A DNA stretch of 64,000 nucleotides. Origin: Adiantum capillus-veneris. Its lineage: Eukaryota > Streptophyta > Polypodiopsida > Polypodiales > Pteridaceae. Below are positions 21,690 through 33,834 of this stretch, piece by piece. Every line of letters begins with the position of its first letter. The stretch's first letter is position 1. The position numbers and the translations under genes are program-made. The stretch is from NCBI GenBank assembly GCA_014529385.2, contig CM043947.1, forward strand, positions 100,385,186 to 100,449,185, given 5' to 3'. The notes beneath the pieces are model-generated. The model was not told the origin of the DNA, ran no database searches, and saw only the letters and a program-made list of their open reading frames with translations.

Positions 21690-23013
21690 CCCACCTATCG
21701 ACCAGCCCGCTCGCTCTTACCATGACAAAAAAAGGTATTTATAAGACTTCAACCTTTCGTTGCTCACAAAACAAGTGAAAGAATCACGCTGGCTTTCTAA
21801 AACAATTAGAACGTGATAAAATCATTAGGTTGAGTTTAAGTAGAACCAGGGATTTCCTCAGCTTAGCCTTGAGCCAGTTGAAATTGGAAACTAGCTGATT
21901 GCAAACCATGGTAAAGGGAAGAAAAATTGGTGAAATATGTGAAAAAAATAAATTTATGATAGTATTTCTGATTCGTTTCTTTGTGGGAAGAAAACTCAAC
22001 CGACGATCGTTTTAAAAGAGACTTTCTTCAATATTGACTAAATTAAGTTATAGAATGTAAGAAAAGTCAACCCATGTGAAGCTTTAAAATGAAATGTGAA
22101 ATTAAAAAAACTCATTAATATATGTGTGTTTTTTTTCCATAGGATTTACTAGAATTATGCAAGTGAAGTTTCACTTTAATATTCTAAAACTTTAACATTC
22201 TAGAACAATAGAATGCAAGAAAAGTCAAGATATGAGATAAAAGTGAAATAAAAAGATCCACTTATTATTTTAAAATTAAAATAACATTTACTGTAAGTCT
22301 CAATCATCGCTGAAAACATTGAAAGTATGCCTAACCCAACTTAACTCTAAGATTTCTTTTAGAAAGCCAAAAATGTCTTTATCGTATAATTTCATGTTCA
22401 TTCTTGTATAATGTAAAAAATCCTCAAATACAAACATAAATGCTGACTTTTAGACTTAGAGCTTCTTAACTGATAGCTCATTGGTGTATACTTTGCACAA
22501 AGTGGATACTTTGTACAAAATATACTTCTTAACCCATAGCTCATTGGTGTATACTTTGTACAAAGTGGATAGCATATGACCATACTCCGAGTACTCGACA
22601 TTTTGTCCCACTTTGGAGAAAGAGAGAGAGAAAGAGAGAGTTCAAACATTTTTAGACTACATAAGTAGTTCTTAGTAAAGGGTTGGATTTTGGGTGCATC
22701 TCGTGATTGTTGGATAAAGCTTGCGAATTAGTGCCACATGACAAACTCATGATAATAAACTTTTCTTTTAGGCCTTTATGAGAGGGTGTTGACATTTGTG
22801 TACCTCTCTCTTTAAGAAGGATTATTGAGCGTGTCAAGAAGGCCATAGGGGAGTGGTAGAGAAAACGTGCAATTCTTCTTTGCACCTCTCACCATTCAAT
22901 GGTCACCATCACATTATCTTTGATTGGTGATATTTAAGCCATTTCAAGCCTTACTATACCCATTTGACTTTTGAACATTTTCATTATGAAAATGAGTATG
23001 TGTGCATCATCTG

Positions 23014-23059
<46 letters not shown>

Positions 23060-23636
23060 CATTAAAGTGTTAAAAAAAAAAAATCATTTTTCAAACATAC
23101 AAAATTCCTTTCTTGAATTTGCCAAGATAATTTTTTAAAAAATTAGATTTATTTTTCAAGTTTTGTGTATTTTTTCTATTTTGGAACAAAATTTCTCATT
23201 TTTCCCTTGTCCTCGATCGACATTTTTGAAATTGAAAATGACATGATATTATGTTGAGACCCAAACACACTCCATTAACATGTCAAATGTGTTCTAATAA
23301 TCATTCAATTTATTACAGCAAAAAAGATTGCCTTCTTGAGGCCATCGTGAAGTCTTCACCTTGTTTTTTATGCTTTTGGAATATATTGTAATTTAAATAG
23401 TTCATTGTTACACCTTTTTTCAAAAACATAATATTTTATTGTGATACTACATGTTTTGATATACTAGTGTCACTTTCTATTTCTCTCTCACACAAAGAAG
23501 CCTCTTATCGTGAAATTCGTCTCAATCGCCTTATGTAGGTCATAGTGAATTTTCACCTTGTTTCTTCTCAATCTCCAAATGACACCATCATGGTTGCTTT
23601 GGAAGTTTTGGCTACATGCAGACACATTCCTCGCTA
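21690..23636. other. AT-rich intergenic region with small repeats
   Basis: No coding signal is supported. A 63-base tandem duplication (CTTCTTAAC...CTTTGTACAAAG) covers about 22462-22572, and a CT microsatellite lies at 23018-23056. Short AG runs occur near 22620-22640. Confidence 0.6.
22462..22572. repeat. 63-base tandem duplication
   Basis: CTTCTTAAC-TCATTGGTGTATACTTTG-CAAAGTGGATA occurs at 22462 and again at 22525 with a few differences. Confidence 0.85.
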
Positions 23637-23689
23637 CATCACTATAAGAGGTTATGTGCACTTGTGACGCTTTTAGTGACGGAAATACA

Positions 23690-23905
23690 TTGGGTTTTCT
23701 AACTCCCCGGCGTCGCTACCGCCGTCGCTAACAGCGTCGCTACCGCCGTCGCTAACAACGTCGCTACGAGAACGTCACTATAGGCGTCGCTATTTAGCAA
23801 CGTATATAGCGACGCCTATAACGACGATTGAAGTCCTTCTATAGCGATGTTTATAGCGACGTTGCAAACCTTATATATAGACGCTTATAGCGACGCCCGA
23901 GAGTA
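23690..23905. repeat. Subterminal GTCGCTA repeats of the CACTA element
   Basis: Copies of CGTCGCTA in the left part switch to TAGCGACG in the right part, giving mixed orientation. They cluster within 270 bases of the CACTA terminus. Confidence 0.85.
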
Positions 23906-24322
23906 AAACATTTTGGGTGGTAGGGCATTGAATGCCGTGCCACCCATCAACCATATTGAATGTTTCCAGAATAAAGTATACCTAAATGAATCCAAGATAA
24001 GCACAGACTCACCTTTGAAAGAAAGACCCAAATTAACTCCATCATATATAGTATTGTTTGCAGAATAAAGATACAAAACTGACAAAAGTAATTGGACGAA
24101 AGTGAATTGACGAAAGTAAATCAATGACAAAATTATACACATCATAGGCAAAATCACTTGATTGTTAAGCTTTGAAAATGTAATAGTTACAAAATAATTA
24201 TCATTATTGAGAAAATACATCGTTTTTCAATAGTTACAAAAAGACGTATACACGTCATCTCATTATACATGCCATGACAAAAGAAAACTAGTGCTATCTA
24301 GCTACGGCTAGTCTGAAGTCGT

Positions 24323-25500
24323 CTAATCAGACGTCTCATCACGTCCAAGCAGCGTATCTGTTGGATTCTGCAAAAAAAAACAATAAGACTTTCAGTAAGT
24401 ATAAACATATAATTACAAAACAATCTATTCTTAGCTTATCATTAAAATACAACAAATGTAAAAGAGTAAAGTGAAATACTAACCATGCCGCCGCGAGAAC
24501 TGAGAATGTCCATCACGGTGTTTAAGCCCTTTCTGTCCGCGTACTCACGCTTATACGGTGTGGGGTCACGTCTTGTCATCGACCACTATTCAAAACATAC
24601 AAAGAAAACATTATGTTAGAATTTAAAAGTACAAATAGACATAACTACCAAACCTAAAGGACAATGCAAAAACACTTACAAAATCGACCTCAAATGATGC
24701 CCACCCATCGCTCCCTGCCTCTACTCGCGCTTTGGCTGCCTCTTTTTGTTGCTTCCACTTGTCAAGATTCTTGCACGTTGCTCACATCGCATTCTTCCAA
24801 TCTTCTTTGGCCAACCAACTTGGTCTATTCCACCCATGTTTTATTGCTTTTTGTACTTCAGAACGCTTGTGCTTGCAGTATTCGTGCATTCGAACCTTCA
24901 TTAGGTCTTCATTGAAGCGCTCATCCCGACTTGACACGAGAAACTCGTCATGCAGCATGCTGATGACTCTGTCTTTTAATTCATTTGGCACTTCACTCCA
25001 GGTGTTTAGTAAATAGTGTCGAAACACCTGAGAGCAAAGACCGCGTATGCGCAAGATCACCTTCTTGCCTTCACCATCCAAGATGATGCTGCCTGATGTC
25101 GAACGAGTACGGAAAGTCCTCTCATCTGGGATGCGTGAACCTAGGTGTCTCGGCAGGGGTCTCGAGTGGTGTCTCTAGTGGCGTCTCGATGGGGGTACGG
25201 ACGCCAGGTGTCTCCACTGGAGTCTGGGTCCCGAAGCGAGAAGTGTCGACTGGGGTGACTCCCAGAGGAGTAGCTAGTGGTGTGTAGCCAGGAACGACCG
25301 ACAGTCGTGCAAAACCTAGCGTAGATGGCGAGGTCGTGGCTGGTGTGGGACGGGCAAAGAAGGGGAAGGTAAGGAGCCTCGTTGAACACGAGGTGGTGTC
25401 GAGACATCAGCTGCGACATCCCCACAACAACCACCGTTGCCACCACTAGAGCGTCGGTGCCTAGAAGAGTGTGCATACATCCTCGGTGGCTCTCTTCCCA
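24323..25500 (-). pseudogene. CACTA second gene (Transposase_24/TNP1-like), degenerate
   Basis: On the minus strand a Pro/Thr-rich region with ETP-type repeats (25290-25130) leads into LRIRGLCSQVFRHYLLNTW, WSEVPNELKDRVISMLHDEF and HEYCKHKRSEVQKAI. This continues, after an in-frame TGA at about 24782-24784, into CKNLDKWKQQKEAAKARVEA and WASFEVDF. That order fits the plant Transposase_24 (Ptta/En/Spm) family. Splice signals are preserved: donor GTAAGT at 24679, acceptor ending TAG at 24586, exon SMTRRDPTPYKREYADRKG to SSRGGM, donor GTTAGT at 24483, acceptor TTTTTTTGCAG ending at 24368, and a last exon NPTDTLLGRDETSD with stop at 24325-24323. Such proteins bind subterminal repeats during transposition. 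Confidence 0.75.
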
Positions 25501-25740
25501 AAAACCTTCACGTAACTCATGATTCTCTAGAAGATGTGCTTGATGACCTTCGTAGATTGCTTCTTCAGTGAGAGCGCCTAACGTGCATTAAGTCTAGGTC
25601 CACATGTGACACAGGCTCTGTATTCTCTTGTTTGAAGCCCTGCATGTATACACATGACAATAGATAAGCTTGAGAAAAACCAAGATTTATAGTGTTGATG
25701 TATGAGTGGACGAAGATACACAACATTCATATTCTTCACT

Positions 25741-27000
25741 TTATACTACCCCGACACAATCACGCATAAAAACAGGTGCCCCTTCTTGGTAGTCAACCAC
25801 GGGGGAATGTTGTAGTTGACGAAGACAACGGGCCATACATTGTAAGATGTTGACCTCTGACCAAATGGATTTACACAATCCATAACCAGGACTATGCACA
25901 AATTTTGAGCTTCCGTGGCAAAATCTGGCCATATGTCGTCTATATGTTTCCAGGCTGCACAATGTGCAGGAATCCGTAGCACACCATTCGAAGATCTATT
26001 CTCCTCGTGCGATGATGCTAGGGCGGCCATGGACTTACATTCGAAGAAATGCTTGATGCAAGGAAGCAGAGGAAAGTGTCGCAAAACCTTTTGTGAAACT
26101 TTTTGTCCGTGGAGATCTACTCGCTCTCGGAATCACATTTCGGACACTTGTCCATGTCTATGTATTCCCCTCTGGAAAGAATGTAGTCATTATGACAATC
26201 ATAAATCGAATTGTAATCCGTCCCCAAGTTTCACAAGATCTTTCTTGCTTCCTTTCTGGAATCTGACATCACATTATCAGCTGGCAGTATGTGCTCTTTG
26301 AGCAATCTACATAACGAAAAGAATGCGGTACACTTGTGTAAGTAATCTATTATATCATTATACATTTAGAATTTTTTATTGTAGTAAACACATTGTAATA
26401 GATCACCTGAAAAGCGCTGTGACGATAGTGTCATTCCATCCAAACTTTTCTACATGTTGAGAAGAACCAGGAGCGCCTTCAATCTAGACACACGTGCTCC
26501 ATCATACAATTGCATATTGGCTTTTCTTTTCATATCATCATAGATAAAACTTTCTGGATCCATGATTGTCTCGATCATTTCATCAATCTCGGGCTCATAC
26601 ATAGCCTCGTTGGAAATGTGGTCCGTATGATCATCCTCCAAGTTGTCAGAGGCTATATCTTGTGGCCTCACGTATGCTTCTTGACCAAAGCGCCTGCGAA
26701 TATGTCTATTCGGTTGCAAGGTTGTTGCCTGTTGCCAACGTCAGAGTCCGATGAGTTATAATTGGCAACTACTCGATCTATAATAGATGGATCAAACTTG
26801 CCAAATTTGTGAACGTGATGCAAAGAAACGCGTCTTGTCCGTCGCACAACATGTTTGCATTGATTACAAGGACATAAGATCCTTGTTGAGAGATAGGTGT
26901 TTCGGTTGGACGGCCTCACATCCTCGTCACTACTCATAATGAATGTAAAAAACTTATAACCTGGATATAAATTTAATCTTCTATTGGCATCCTCCATCAT
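25741..27000 (-). pseudogene. CACTA TNP2-like transposase, degenerate
   Basis: The minus-strand order matches En/Spm TNP2. The transposase-associated N-terminal domain is at 27000-26750 (LYPGYKFFTFIM, ILCPCNQCKHVVRR, SLHHVHKFGKF). A linker at 26719-26450 ends in MQLYDGARVSRLKALLVLLN. A zinc-rich segment at 26330-26120 has LPADNVMSDSRKEARKIL, YDCHNDYILSRGEY and MDKCPKCDSES. The Transposase_21 core at 26084-25746 reads HCAAWKHIDDIWPDFATEA, LVMDCVNPFGQRSTSY and VNYNIPPWLTTKKGHL. In-frame stops occur after RKARKIL (TGA) and after CDSESE (TAG), and there are frame changes between segments. The C-terminal half of the catalytic region is not seen, so this is a dead and partly deleted gene. Confidence 0.85.
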
Positions 27001-27002
27001 TT

Positions 27003-27047
27003 ATCTCTCCCTCTCTCTCTCTCTGTCTCTCTCTCTTTGATCATTTA

Positions 27048-27078
<31 letters not shown>

Positions 27079-27094
27079 TTCTCTCTCTTTGATC
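27003..27094. repeat. Interrupted CT microsatellites
   Basis: Two runs of CTCTCT with CTGT interruptions are separated by TTTGATCATTTATCT, and the flanks repeat TTTGATCA, so the unit has been duplicated. They lie directly upstream of the TNP2-like gene. Confidence 0.9.
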
Positions 27095-27530
27095 ACACTG
27101 TAAACTACCTCACATTCTCTAGTCATGTCCGATCCCCGCACACCTCGGTCTAGAGGTGCACAGAGATCAGAACCACTAAGATGTAATCTCGTCTTTATTG
27201 GTCAATGCCTATAATTATGGATACGAGAATTTTACACACCCACGTCTACGTGACAATGCATGTAGTGGACAAAACCCCCTTGCCTGCAGCAATTCACATC
27301 ATCTTAACATCTCTTCACAGCAGATCCTTCTTCAAGGGATTACTATGCACATTACATGTTGGCCTCCAATCTGAGTATCATGCTGTTGAAAGCTTTCCAA
27401 CTTAAGATCGCATCCGTAGAGAGGAAGAGAGGGATCACCATTGGCCTAACTCTAATTTTTTCCCGTAATACGGAAGGCATAATTTAATATAAAAACTAAA
27501 TCTAAAATCTAATCTTAAATCTAACATAAT
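27095..27530. other. No supported feature
   Basis: Mixed-composition sequence without an open frame longer than 66 codons. I looked for the missing CACTA right terminus here and did not find it. Confidence 0.5.
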
Positions 27531-27531
27531 T

Positions 27532-28400
27532 GAACACATGGTGAAACTGAGCTAATTGTTAGCAGCGGCTAACAAAGGCTACACCAATTATTCACCAAGC
27601 TGTGGATGTGCTATAATGCACAATATTTTCTTTTCATTGTATAGAGCCTTGGACTCATTTAGGAGTTCCAAAGTTGTATAAGTTTAAGCTAGAGAGCTCA
27701 ACTTTATCCCATAGTTGAAGGGTTTGAGGCCCAAAGCTATAAAAGAGATCTATGCTTAATGAGAAGTCATTCTTGGGTGAGTTCTCCTCTTTCTAGAGTG
27801 GATGGTCATGAGGCTCATGGGCTTTCCATGCCCATGTAGCTCTTGATTTCTAATAATCAATTACACTTTCTTCCTTATTAGCCTTCTTTGTTTGATTATG
27901 TGGAGTGAGATTGTATTAGTGTGATGGTAGATCTCCTAATCTCTTTTTTGAGTTAATCTATTCTATCCACACCATTGGCCATGGTGTGTGAGGGCTATGC
28001 CTTCCTTCTCTTCATCTCTCTATACAAGGTGTGCGGCTAGTGTGTGTGCATACGTAGTCACATTGAGGGGTTGTGCCGGAATGGACACACTAATGCCGAG
28101 TAGGTATGTTAATTACATGCTTGTGTAGTTGTGTGATTAATATTTGTGAATAGAGAGTGATTGATGTGAGAGGTTAATTCCAACCACATGATTGCGTGCA
28201 AGTGATAAGTAAGTAGGAATGTGTTGTTGATTGAAGGAAGCCCTTTCCATGGCTTCTCTCTATGATGAGTAGAAGGATCCTTTGAATCCTCTATGTCTAT
28301 ACATCTTAGGCTCTTGCTTCCATGCCCTAGCCAGGTGACCGATCCATGATTTGACAATTTTGTGGGTTGCGAATAGGTTGTGCTACAATGCCTCCCTACA
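27532..28400 (+). repeat. Ty3/gypsy LTR (left end approximate)
   Basis: The right end CTCCCTACA is followed by a tRNA-Asp-type primer-binding site, which defines the LTR 3' end. The left end is estimated from TG near 27532. No second copy is visible in the window. Confidence 0.6.
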
Positions 28401-28402
28401 TT

Positions 28403-28420
28403 TGGTACCGTTGCCGGGGA
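28403..28420 (+). other. Primer-binding site, tRNA-Asp type (one or two changes)
   Basis: TGGTACCGTTGCCGGGGA differs from TGGCGCCGTTGCCGGGGA (present unchanged at 50287-50304) at two adjacent positions. Confidence 0.8.
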
Positions 28421-30685
28421 TTGATAACCTAAGCTAGTGAGTTTAGGCTGTGTAGAGTAGAGTAATTTCACTACTAATTTTGTTGGTTTTTGAGTGTGTG
28501 ACTCATTTTCTGGTTTGATTTGATGATGATGTGCAAGAAATTGATGCTAATGTTGAGTTATAAATACCCCAAACCCCCAATTTCACTAATTTCATTCTAA
28601 CCCTTACTAAATTCGCTTCTTTCCATGCTAATTGTACTAATTTCATGCTAATTTCTACTAATTTTGACTAATCTTGCTAACCTAACCACTAACATTCGAA
28701 GTGTAAAGTATGTGAAATCCCCTTGCAAGAGGTGGAATCATCACTCTTATCAAGTTAATTGTGCTAATTTATTCATAATTTGATGATTTGAGTGTGTGAT
28801 TTTTTGACCTACAAATGGTCAATTTTGGAGCCGATTTGATGGTGCACACACTTGTGTGTGCAATGATGCGACTTCGAGTGGAGCAAAGGAATAGCTTGGA
28901 GTGTAATTACGATGTAAGTGCACTCACTTGTTATATTAATTCTTGATTGATTAATGAGATTCAATGTTGCTAATTATTTTCTAAAATTAGGTGTATAACA
29001 CAAATTGATCTACACTTTGCACCTAATTTGATACACTTGGAATGAAATTGATAGTCAAATTGTGATTAATGAACTTTGTGTGTATCCAAATAATGCTTAA
29101 TTCTCATCAAGAATTCATGTGTGTGCATAAAAATCATTGTGTGTGTGCATGCACCAAAGAGGGAAAAAAAACTGTCAAAAATTTCAAGTGTGTGTGCACC
29201 TAATTTTTAGTGTGCGCATGCATACAAAGTGATGGAATTGATGATACATGAGTGTGCAATCATGTAAATGATGAGTATGTGAGGCTAATTCAAACATTGG
29301 ATAAGCCTAATTGCCAAAAACTTGGGTAAAAATTGATGATACATGAGTGTGCAATCATGTAAATGATGAGTATGTGAGGCTAATTCAAACATTGGATAAG
29401 CCTAATTGCCAAAAACTTGGGTAAAAATTGAGTGTGTGTGCCTATCCATGACCACTTGATTTTCAATGATTGATGGTCAATTGGGACACCTAAATGGTTT
29501 TTGATTGTGAAATGTTCATGAAAAGTATGTGAAATCATAGGTGTAAGCCTAAATACATTGCCAATTGAGTCAAATTTGATTTGTGCTTAATTTTTGAGTG
29601 TGCATTGCTTGATTGGGTAAAAATAGTGTAATTTTTTAGAAATTGAGCATGTATTCATTCACTTATGCTTGATTGAGTTTTCAATTTGAGAATTTCAACG
29701 TGTAATTGATGGATTAATTGCATAAAATTTTGGCCTAAATTTGGGCGTGTCTGCCTACTCAATGGCATATGCAATCCGGTGCTTGAATGAATAATTGGTA
29801 TTTTTCACTAATTATGATGATGACTTTGGCCAATAGTTGATTGCACTAATGTGTGTGCCTATGCAATGGAATTATCTATCCAAATTGGAATGAATGACTG
29901 GTGTTGATCACTAATCATAATGATTGAATAGACCTAAACATTTGTGTGTGTGTCATCAAATCATTTGAGAGGAATGACACAATTGAGTATAATTGAGAAT
30001 GATTTTATGTATTGCCATTGAATTGTATGCCAATTCGATTGGATATGGCAAAAATTTCATTACATTGTGCATTTGTACAAGTGCCATTATCAAGTGTGTA
30101 GCGATGCAATGAAAACCCTGATTAGGTTTGAATGATTTGGCCATTGGAAATGAGCAATTTATTTTGCAACGATTCAGGCATTGATTGGTCAAGAAAAAAT
30201 TCATGTATTCATTTGGTGTGTGCAATACCCAATTGATGAACTTGAATGAATGGTGTGCACGAATTTTTTTCAATCCGAAGTGTATTGTCAAGAGATTTCC
30301 AATTGAAAGCAAAACAGTCACACATGGATTAATAATGTGTACCAAGGGATGAAAGTTTTAAAATTTTTGATGAGAATTGGAGAAATATATCTTTGTTTTG
30401 TTCATTACACGATGCATATGGAATTCACCTTGCTTGGATGTTCAAATAGTTGTGCATACACCATCAAAAGGAACAAAGATATTTTCTTTTGCTTTAATTG
30501 GAATTTAGAAAATTGGATTCGAGATTACAAAAGAAAGGTCCTTTTCTTTTCATTTTGAATATGATATGTGCATTAATGTCAGTCTCAGTGATTAGCCAAA
30601 AAGTTTTGCTCATTCTCATGCACCATGGTCATCTTGTCATGGGAACAACCTCTTATCGAAATGAAAATAAAACTAAAAATTGATG
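28421..30685 (+). other. Non-coding leader or decayed interior of the 28.4 kb gypsy element
   Basis: AT-rich sequence full of recurring words (AATTGATG, GTGTGTGCA, TTGATTG) but no gag or pol motif on either strand. It contains a 95-base tandem duplication at 29236-29425. Confidence 0.4.
29236..29425. repeat. Exact 95-base tandem duplication
   Basis: The unit starting AATTGATGATACATGAGTG at 29236 repeats without visible change at 29331. Confidence 0.95.
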
Positions 30686-30689
30686 AACA

Positions 30690-30923
30690 CCTTTTTTGGT
30701 TGCATACAAACGACCCACACACACAAGCCTTATTTTGCTTCCTCACTTGGGCTTTGCCTCTACTCACACACCCACTGCACGTCACTTGCCCGCTTGGCTT
30801 GTAGCAATACAACCACTGGCTCGTGCAGCGTGCCTCAACCACACAAGCTCAAAAAACCCTCGGCGGCTCTTGTTGCCGTTTTGGCGCTACCCACACCTTG
30901 GTCTCGCCTTTGCTCGCAACAAG

Positions 30924-31017
<94 letters not shown>

Positions 31018-31620
31018 AATGCGTTCCTTGTCAAAATCGGGGCCCTACCTAATTCTGTCTTGTTCGCCAAGCCTGTAAAAAGCATTGTGATCGCCCACCC
31101 TGGGGGCTTGATGACTACAGTGGCCAAGCTTTGACACCACACACACACACACATTGTTTCGTCAGCATGGTAGCAAGAGTTACGGAACTGTTGCAAGGCT
31201 ACTGGCATTATCTCTACGGCAGCTCCTCACCCTCGTTCTCTGTCGGTTTTACTGGCCGCCATGAACTTCCTACTCCAGGATGTTGTGGCACACCAACTCT
31301 CTGAACTTGTGCCCACCTACACACTCAACACACATTGCTTCAGTCCCCCACAGATCTAGCCCCGCACACATTGGCCCACCCTGTCTAGCGACTGATCTGA
31401 TCCTGCTCACCATCCTCCTATCCTCTCAGTTGTAGGCTGCTTGACATTGGCCTGCATTCGCTCGACCTACTACATTCGACCTGCTCAGCCCCATCCCTAA
31501 TTGCCCATCATCGACATCTCCGGCCTTCACGACCCACACTTGCGACCCCTTGTCCTGCCACACACACACACACACACACATTCCTCACAGGGTCCCGCGC
31601 GTTTCACTTTCTTTCGCTGT
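30690..31620. other. GC-richer stretch with CA microsatellites
   Basis: It holds (CA)n at 30924-31015 and shorter CA tracts at 31137-31153 and 31558-31580. Composition differs sharply from the AT-rich surroundings, so it is probably a separate insertion. No protein motif is recognised; open frames here are carried by the CA tract. Confidence 0.5.
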
Positions 31621-33575
31621 GACTAGAGAAATAAAAAGAATATGTTTTTCAAAAAGAAGGAAAAAAGAAAACAAAGAAAAAAGAAGAAGAGCTTCCCACC
31701 CACCATCACCTAAAAAGACTTAAGTCCATTGGAAGGTTTGTCTATTTGGCTCAAAAGGGTTTCTATACATTTGGGGTGAGGGTTCTCTTCTATCGACTAC
31801 CACCTAAAAAATTGTATTCCATATGGGCTCTTAAATTCTTGTTATATGTTAATGAGCTATGAGAGCATCCATATTTTTGAGCATATATTGCATTGAATTT
31901 TTTCATGGAATGCAATTCAAAAGGTGCTGTTAGGATTCAGCATTCTAATTTAAGTGCTTGCTTTAAATGAGAAATTTTCATAGCACTTAAATTTGAGCAT
32001 TGATGCCATTTTCGTATAGCCATAAGATATCACATTGGGAGCGGGAGCATGACTTCTTGATGCTTGGTGTCTATGCAAAACAATTTTATCACTAATGGTT
32101 GAGCTCTATTTTGAAGGGGTACAGTGAATGGCCTTGCTTGAGCAATCTCGAGAGAGATGAAGAATCACTTTATCAAGTATGTATGCCATATTTGCTAGTT
32201 TAAGAGCTAGAATGCGGACATCGAGTATATACCATGATTGTGTGATCATCTCTATGCATCAACAAACTCCATTGGACATATTTATTCAGCTTGTGCATGG
32301 CCTTTGATTTTCACTATTTTTCATTGCACAAAAAGGATAATTCTTTTGGGCATGCATAGGTCTTCATTTTAAAGAGCTGCGTTGATAATTTTTTCATGCT
32401 TGGTTAAAACTGCGCACTAAAATTTGATTGTACATTTTTAATGCTTGCTTTAAACGAAAAACCCCTACATACCACTAAAATCTGAGCTTCTTGAATGATT
32501 GAGAGTGTGAGGTCCCCTCCCCGTCTCACCTAGACAGAACTGGAGGACACCTGATGGTTGCTAGATCCTATGCGGAAACAAACAAAAAAATTGGCTAAGA
32601 AGAAAAAGAAGACCAGTGGATGGTCTCTCATCACTTAGTGAATTGAGTCCAAGCCACTAGGGAAAAGGAGTCTAGCTCTGTCCCGCAGGGGAAGCGTAAT
32701 TTCGTACTATCGGTCCTATTCTCATCTTCCAGGAGCAGAAGTAACCTCAGTGCCTTTTTTCCCATAATTTTTAGAGGCACGTACACCGAGTTCCTTCCGC
32801 TCTGGCGTAATGAGCTATCTAATGACGTGCTCTATTGTGCAGGGAAGAGAGTTCCTGACTAATCACGACCACCCATCTCATAGGCTTTGGAAACCTGAGC
32901 CAAGCCCCCAATTTCCACCCCGCACTCACACAGAGTCTTGTGTGGCCTAATTACTAACACATTGTTGTTCAACACTTAGGGTTCTTTTTATATATCCTCG
33001 ACACAAGTTCGTTAAGACAGCCCTTCAAACATTGTCAAATCGGCACCAAAACATATCTTTCCTAGGAAAAATACTCAACAAACAATATTTCATTAAAAAT
33101 TCCAATGTCATGGAGTCGTGAGGACCTCCAACGAGGGTTAACTCCACCCGTTGTCAACTGCATGTCCATACAACCAGTCCATGATTCTGCCCAATTCATG
33201 GAGTAACTCTCCGGGTAAAAATCATGTATCCACCGCATAGAAAGCAAGCCATGGACATATCCACCGCAAGTCGTGGATTTAGCTCCTGCGATAACTTCGC
33301 GAGCTACCGCCCTCTGATCAGTAGGGGGTTCAGACTAAATCAACATTGGAATAATGAATGAAACTTGCTTGAGATTGTTTTTCCTACCAACCATTCTTTC
33401 CTACTTCCAAGCAGTCTTTCCATAAAGCATTTCTTTCCTATTTACTTCAACTTAAATTTAAATAAAATCTTTAAAAGATACCAATGCCGTTGTCTCAGTT
33501 GGATTTCCAACATAGTTTGGGAATTTAAACATTCTTAAGTTATCATAATGCAATGTTTATGTAAATACAAAAATT
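31621..33575. other. Unassigned region
   Basis: I see no supported gene. Two diverged copies of a short word (TGCTTGCTTTAAA-GA-CAC-TAAA-TTTGAGC) occur at about 31950-32000 and 32440-32490. From 32510 to 33320 the sequence is less AT-rich and may be LTR or leader of the minus-strand gypsy remains to its right. Confidence 0.35.
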
Positions 33576-33579
33576 AAAT

Positions 33580-33726
33580 TCATCCAACCTCATGAGCTTT
33601 CTCCTCGATGCCTCGTGAGATGGCCGGATTTTCTTCTCTCATCGGTGCTTTACCGTTGTTCACCATGTTGCTAGTTCCCACCTCGCGGTCGTTAGCACCA
33701 CCAAACTGGGTTCTCTTGGGGGCCAT
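33580..33726 (-). pseudogene. Possible gag N-terminus of a gypsy element
   Basis: A 48-codon minus-strand frame starts MAPKRTQFGGANDREVG and ends at a TGA. MAP-Lys/Arg starts followed by polar residues are common in chromovirus gag, and it lies beyond the 3' side of a chromovirus pol on the same strand. The similarity is short, so this is only a suggestion. If correct, the LTR between the two would be shared by two copies. Confidence 0.3.
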
Positions 33727-33834
33727 ATCTCACTACTAAGATTAGTTCTTTCGGAGAAACAAGAGACTATGCGTAATTCCCACAACAAAAAATGAGAAAA
33801 CTTGACAAGGAATAAGCTTATTCTTACACATAAT

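Larger units (their letters stand above)
23640..27000 (-). mobile_element. CACTA (En/Spm-type) DNA transposon, one end visible
   Basis: The left terminus is CACTATAAGAGGTTATGTGC at 23640, preceded by CAT as a possible 3-base target duplication. From 23690 to 23900 there are at least a dozen subterminal copies of GTCGCTA or its complement TAGCGAC, the typical transposase-binding repeats of CACTA elements. Two minus-strand genes follow: a TNP1/Transposase_24-like one at 24323-25500 and a TNP2-like transposase at 25741-27000. I could not find the matching right terminus (reverse of CACTATAAGAGG) in the next few kb, so the element may be truncated near 27000-27100. Stops and frameshifts make it non-autonomous. 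Confidence 0.85.

Noticed and set aside
25096-25287. Plus-strand frame with GVSTGVSSGVS repeats
   Set aside because: It is the shadow of the minus-strand Pro/Thr-rich linker (ETP repeats) of the CACTA second gene.
27205-27405. A 66-codon plus-strand frame
   Set aside because: No recognised motif, unremarkable length, AT-rich surroundings.
30680-31134. Three overlapping frames around the CA tract
   Set aside because: They are kept open by the (CA)n translation and have no conserved flanking residues on either strand.
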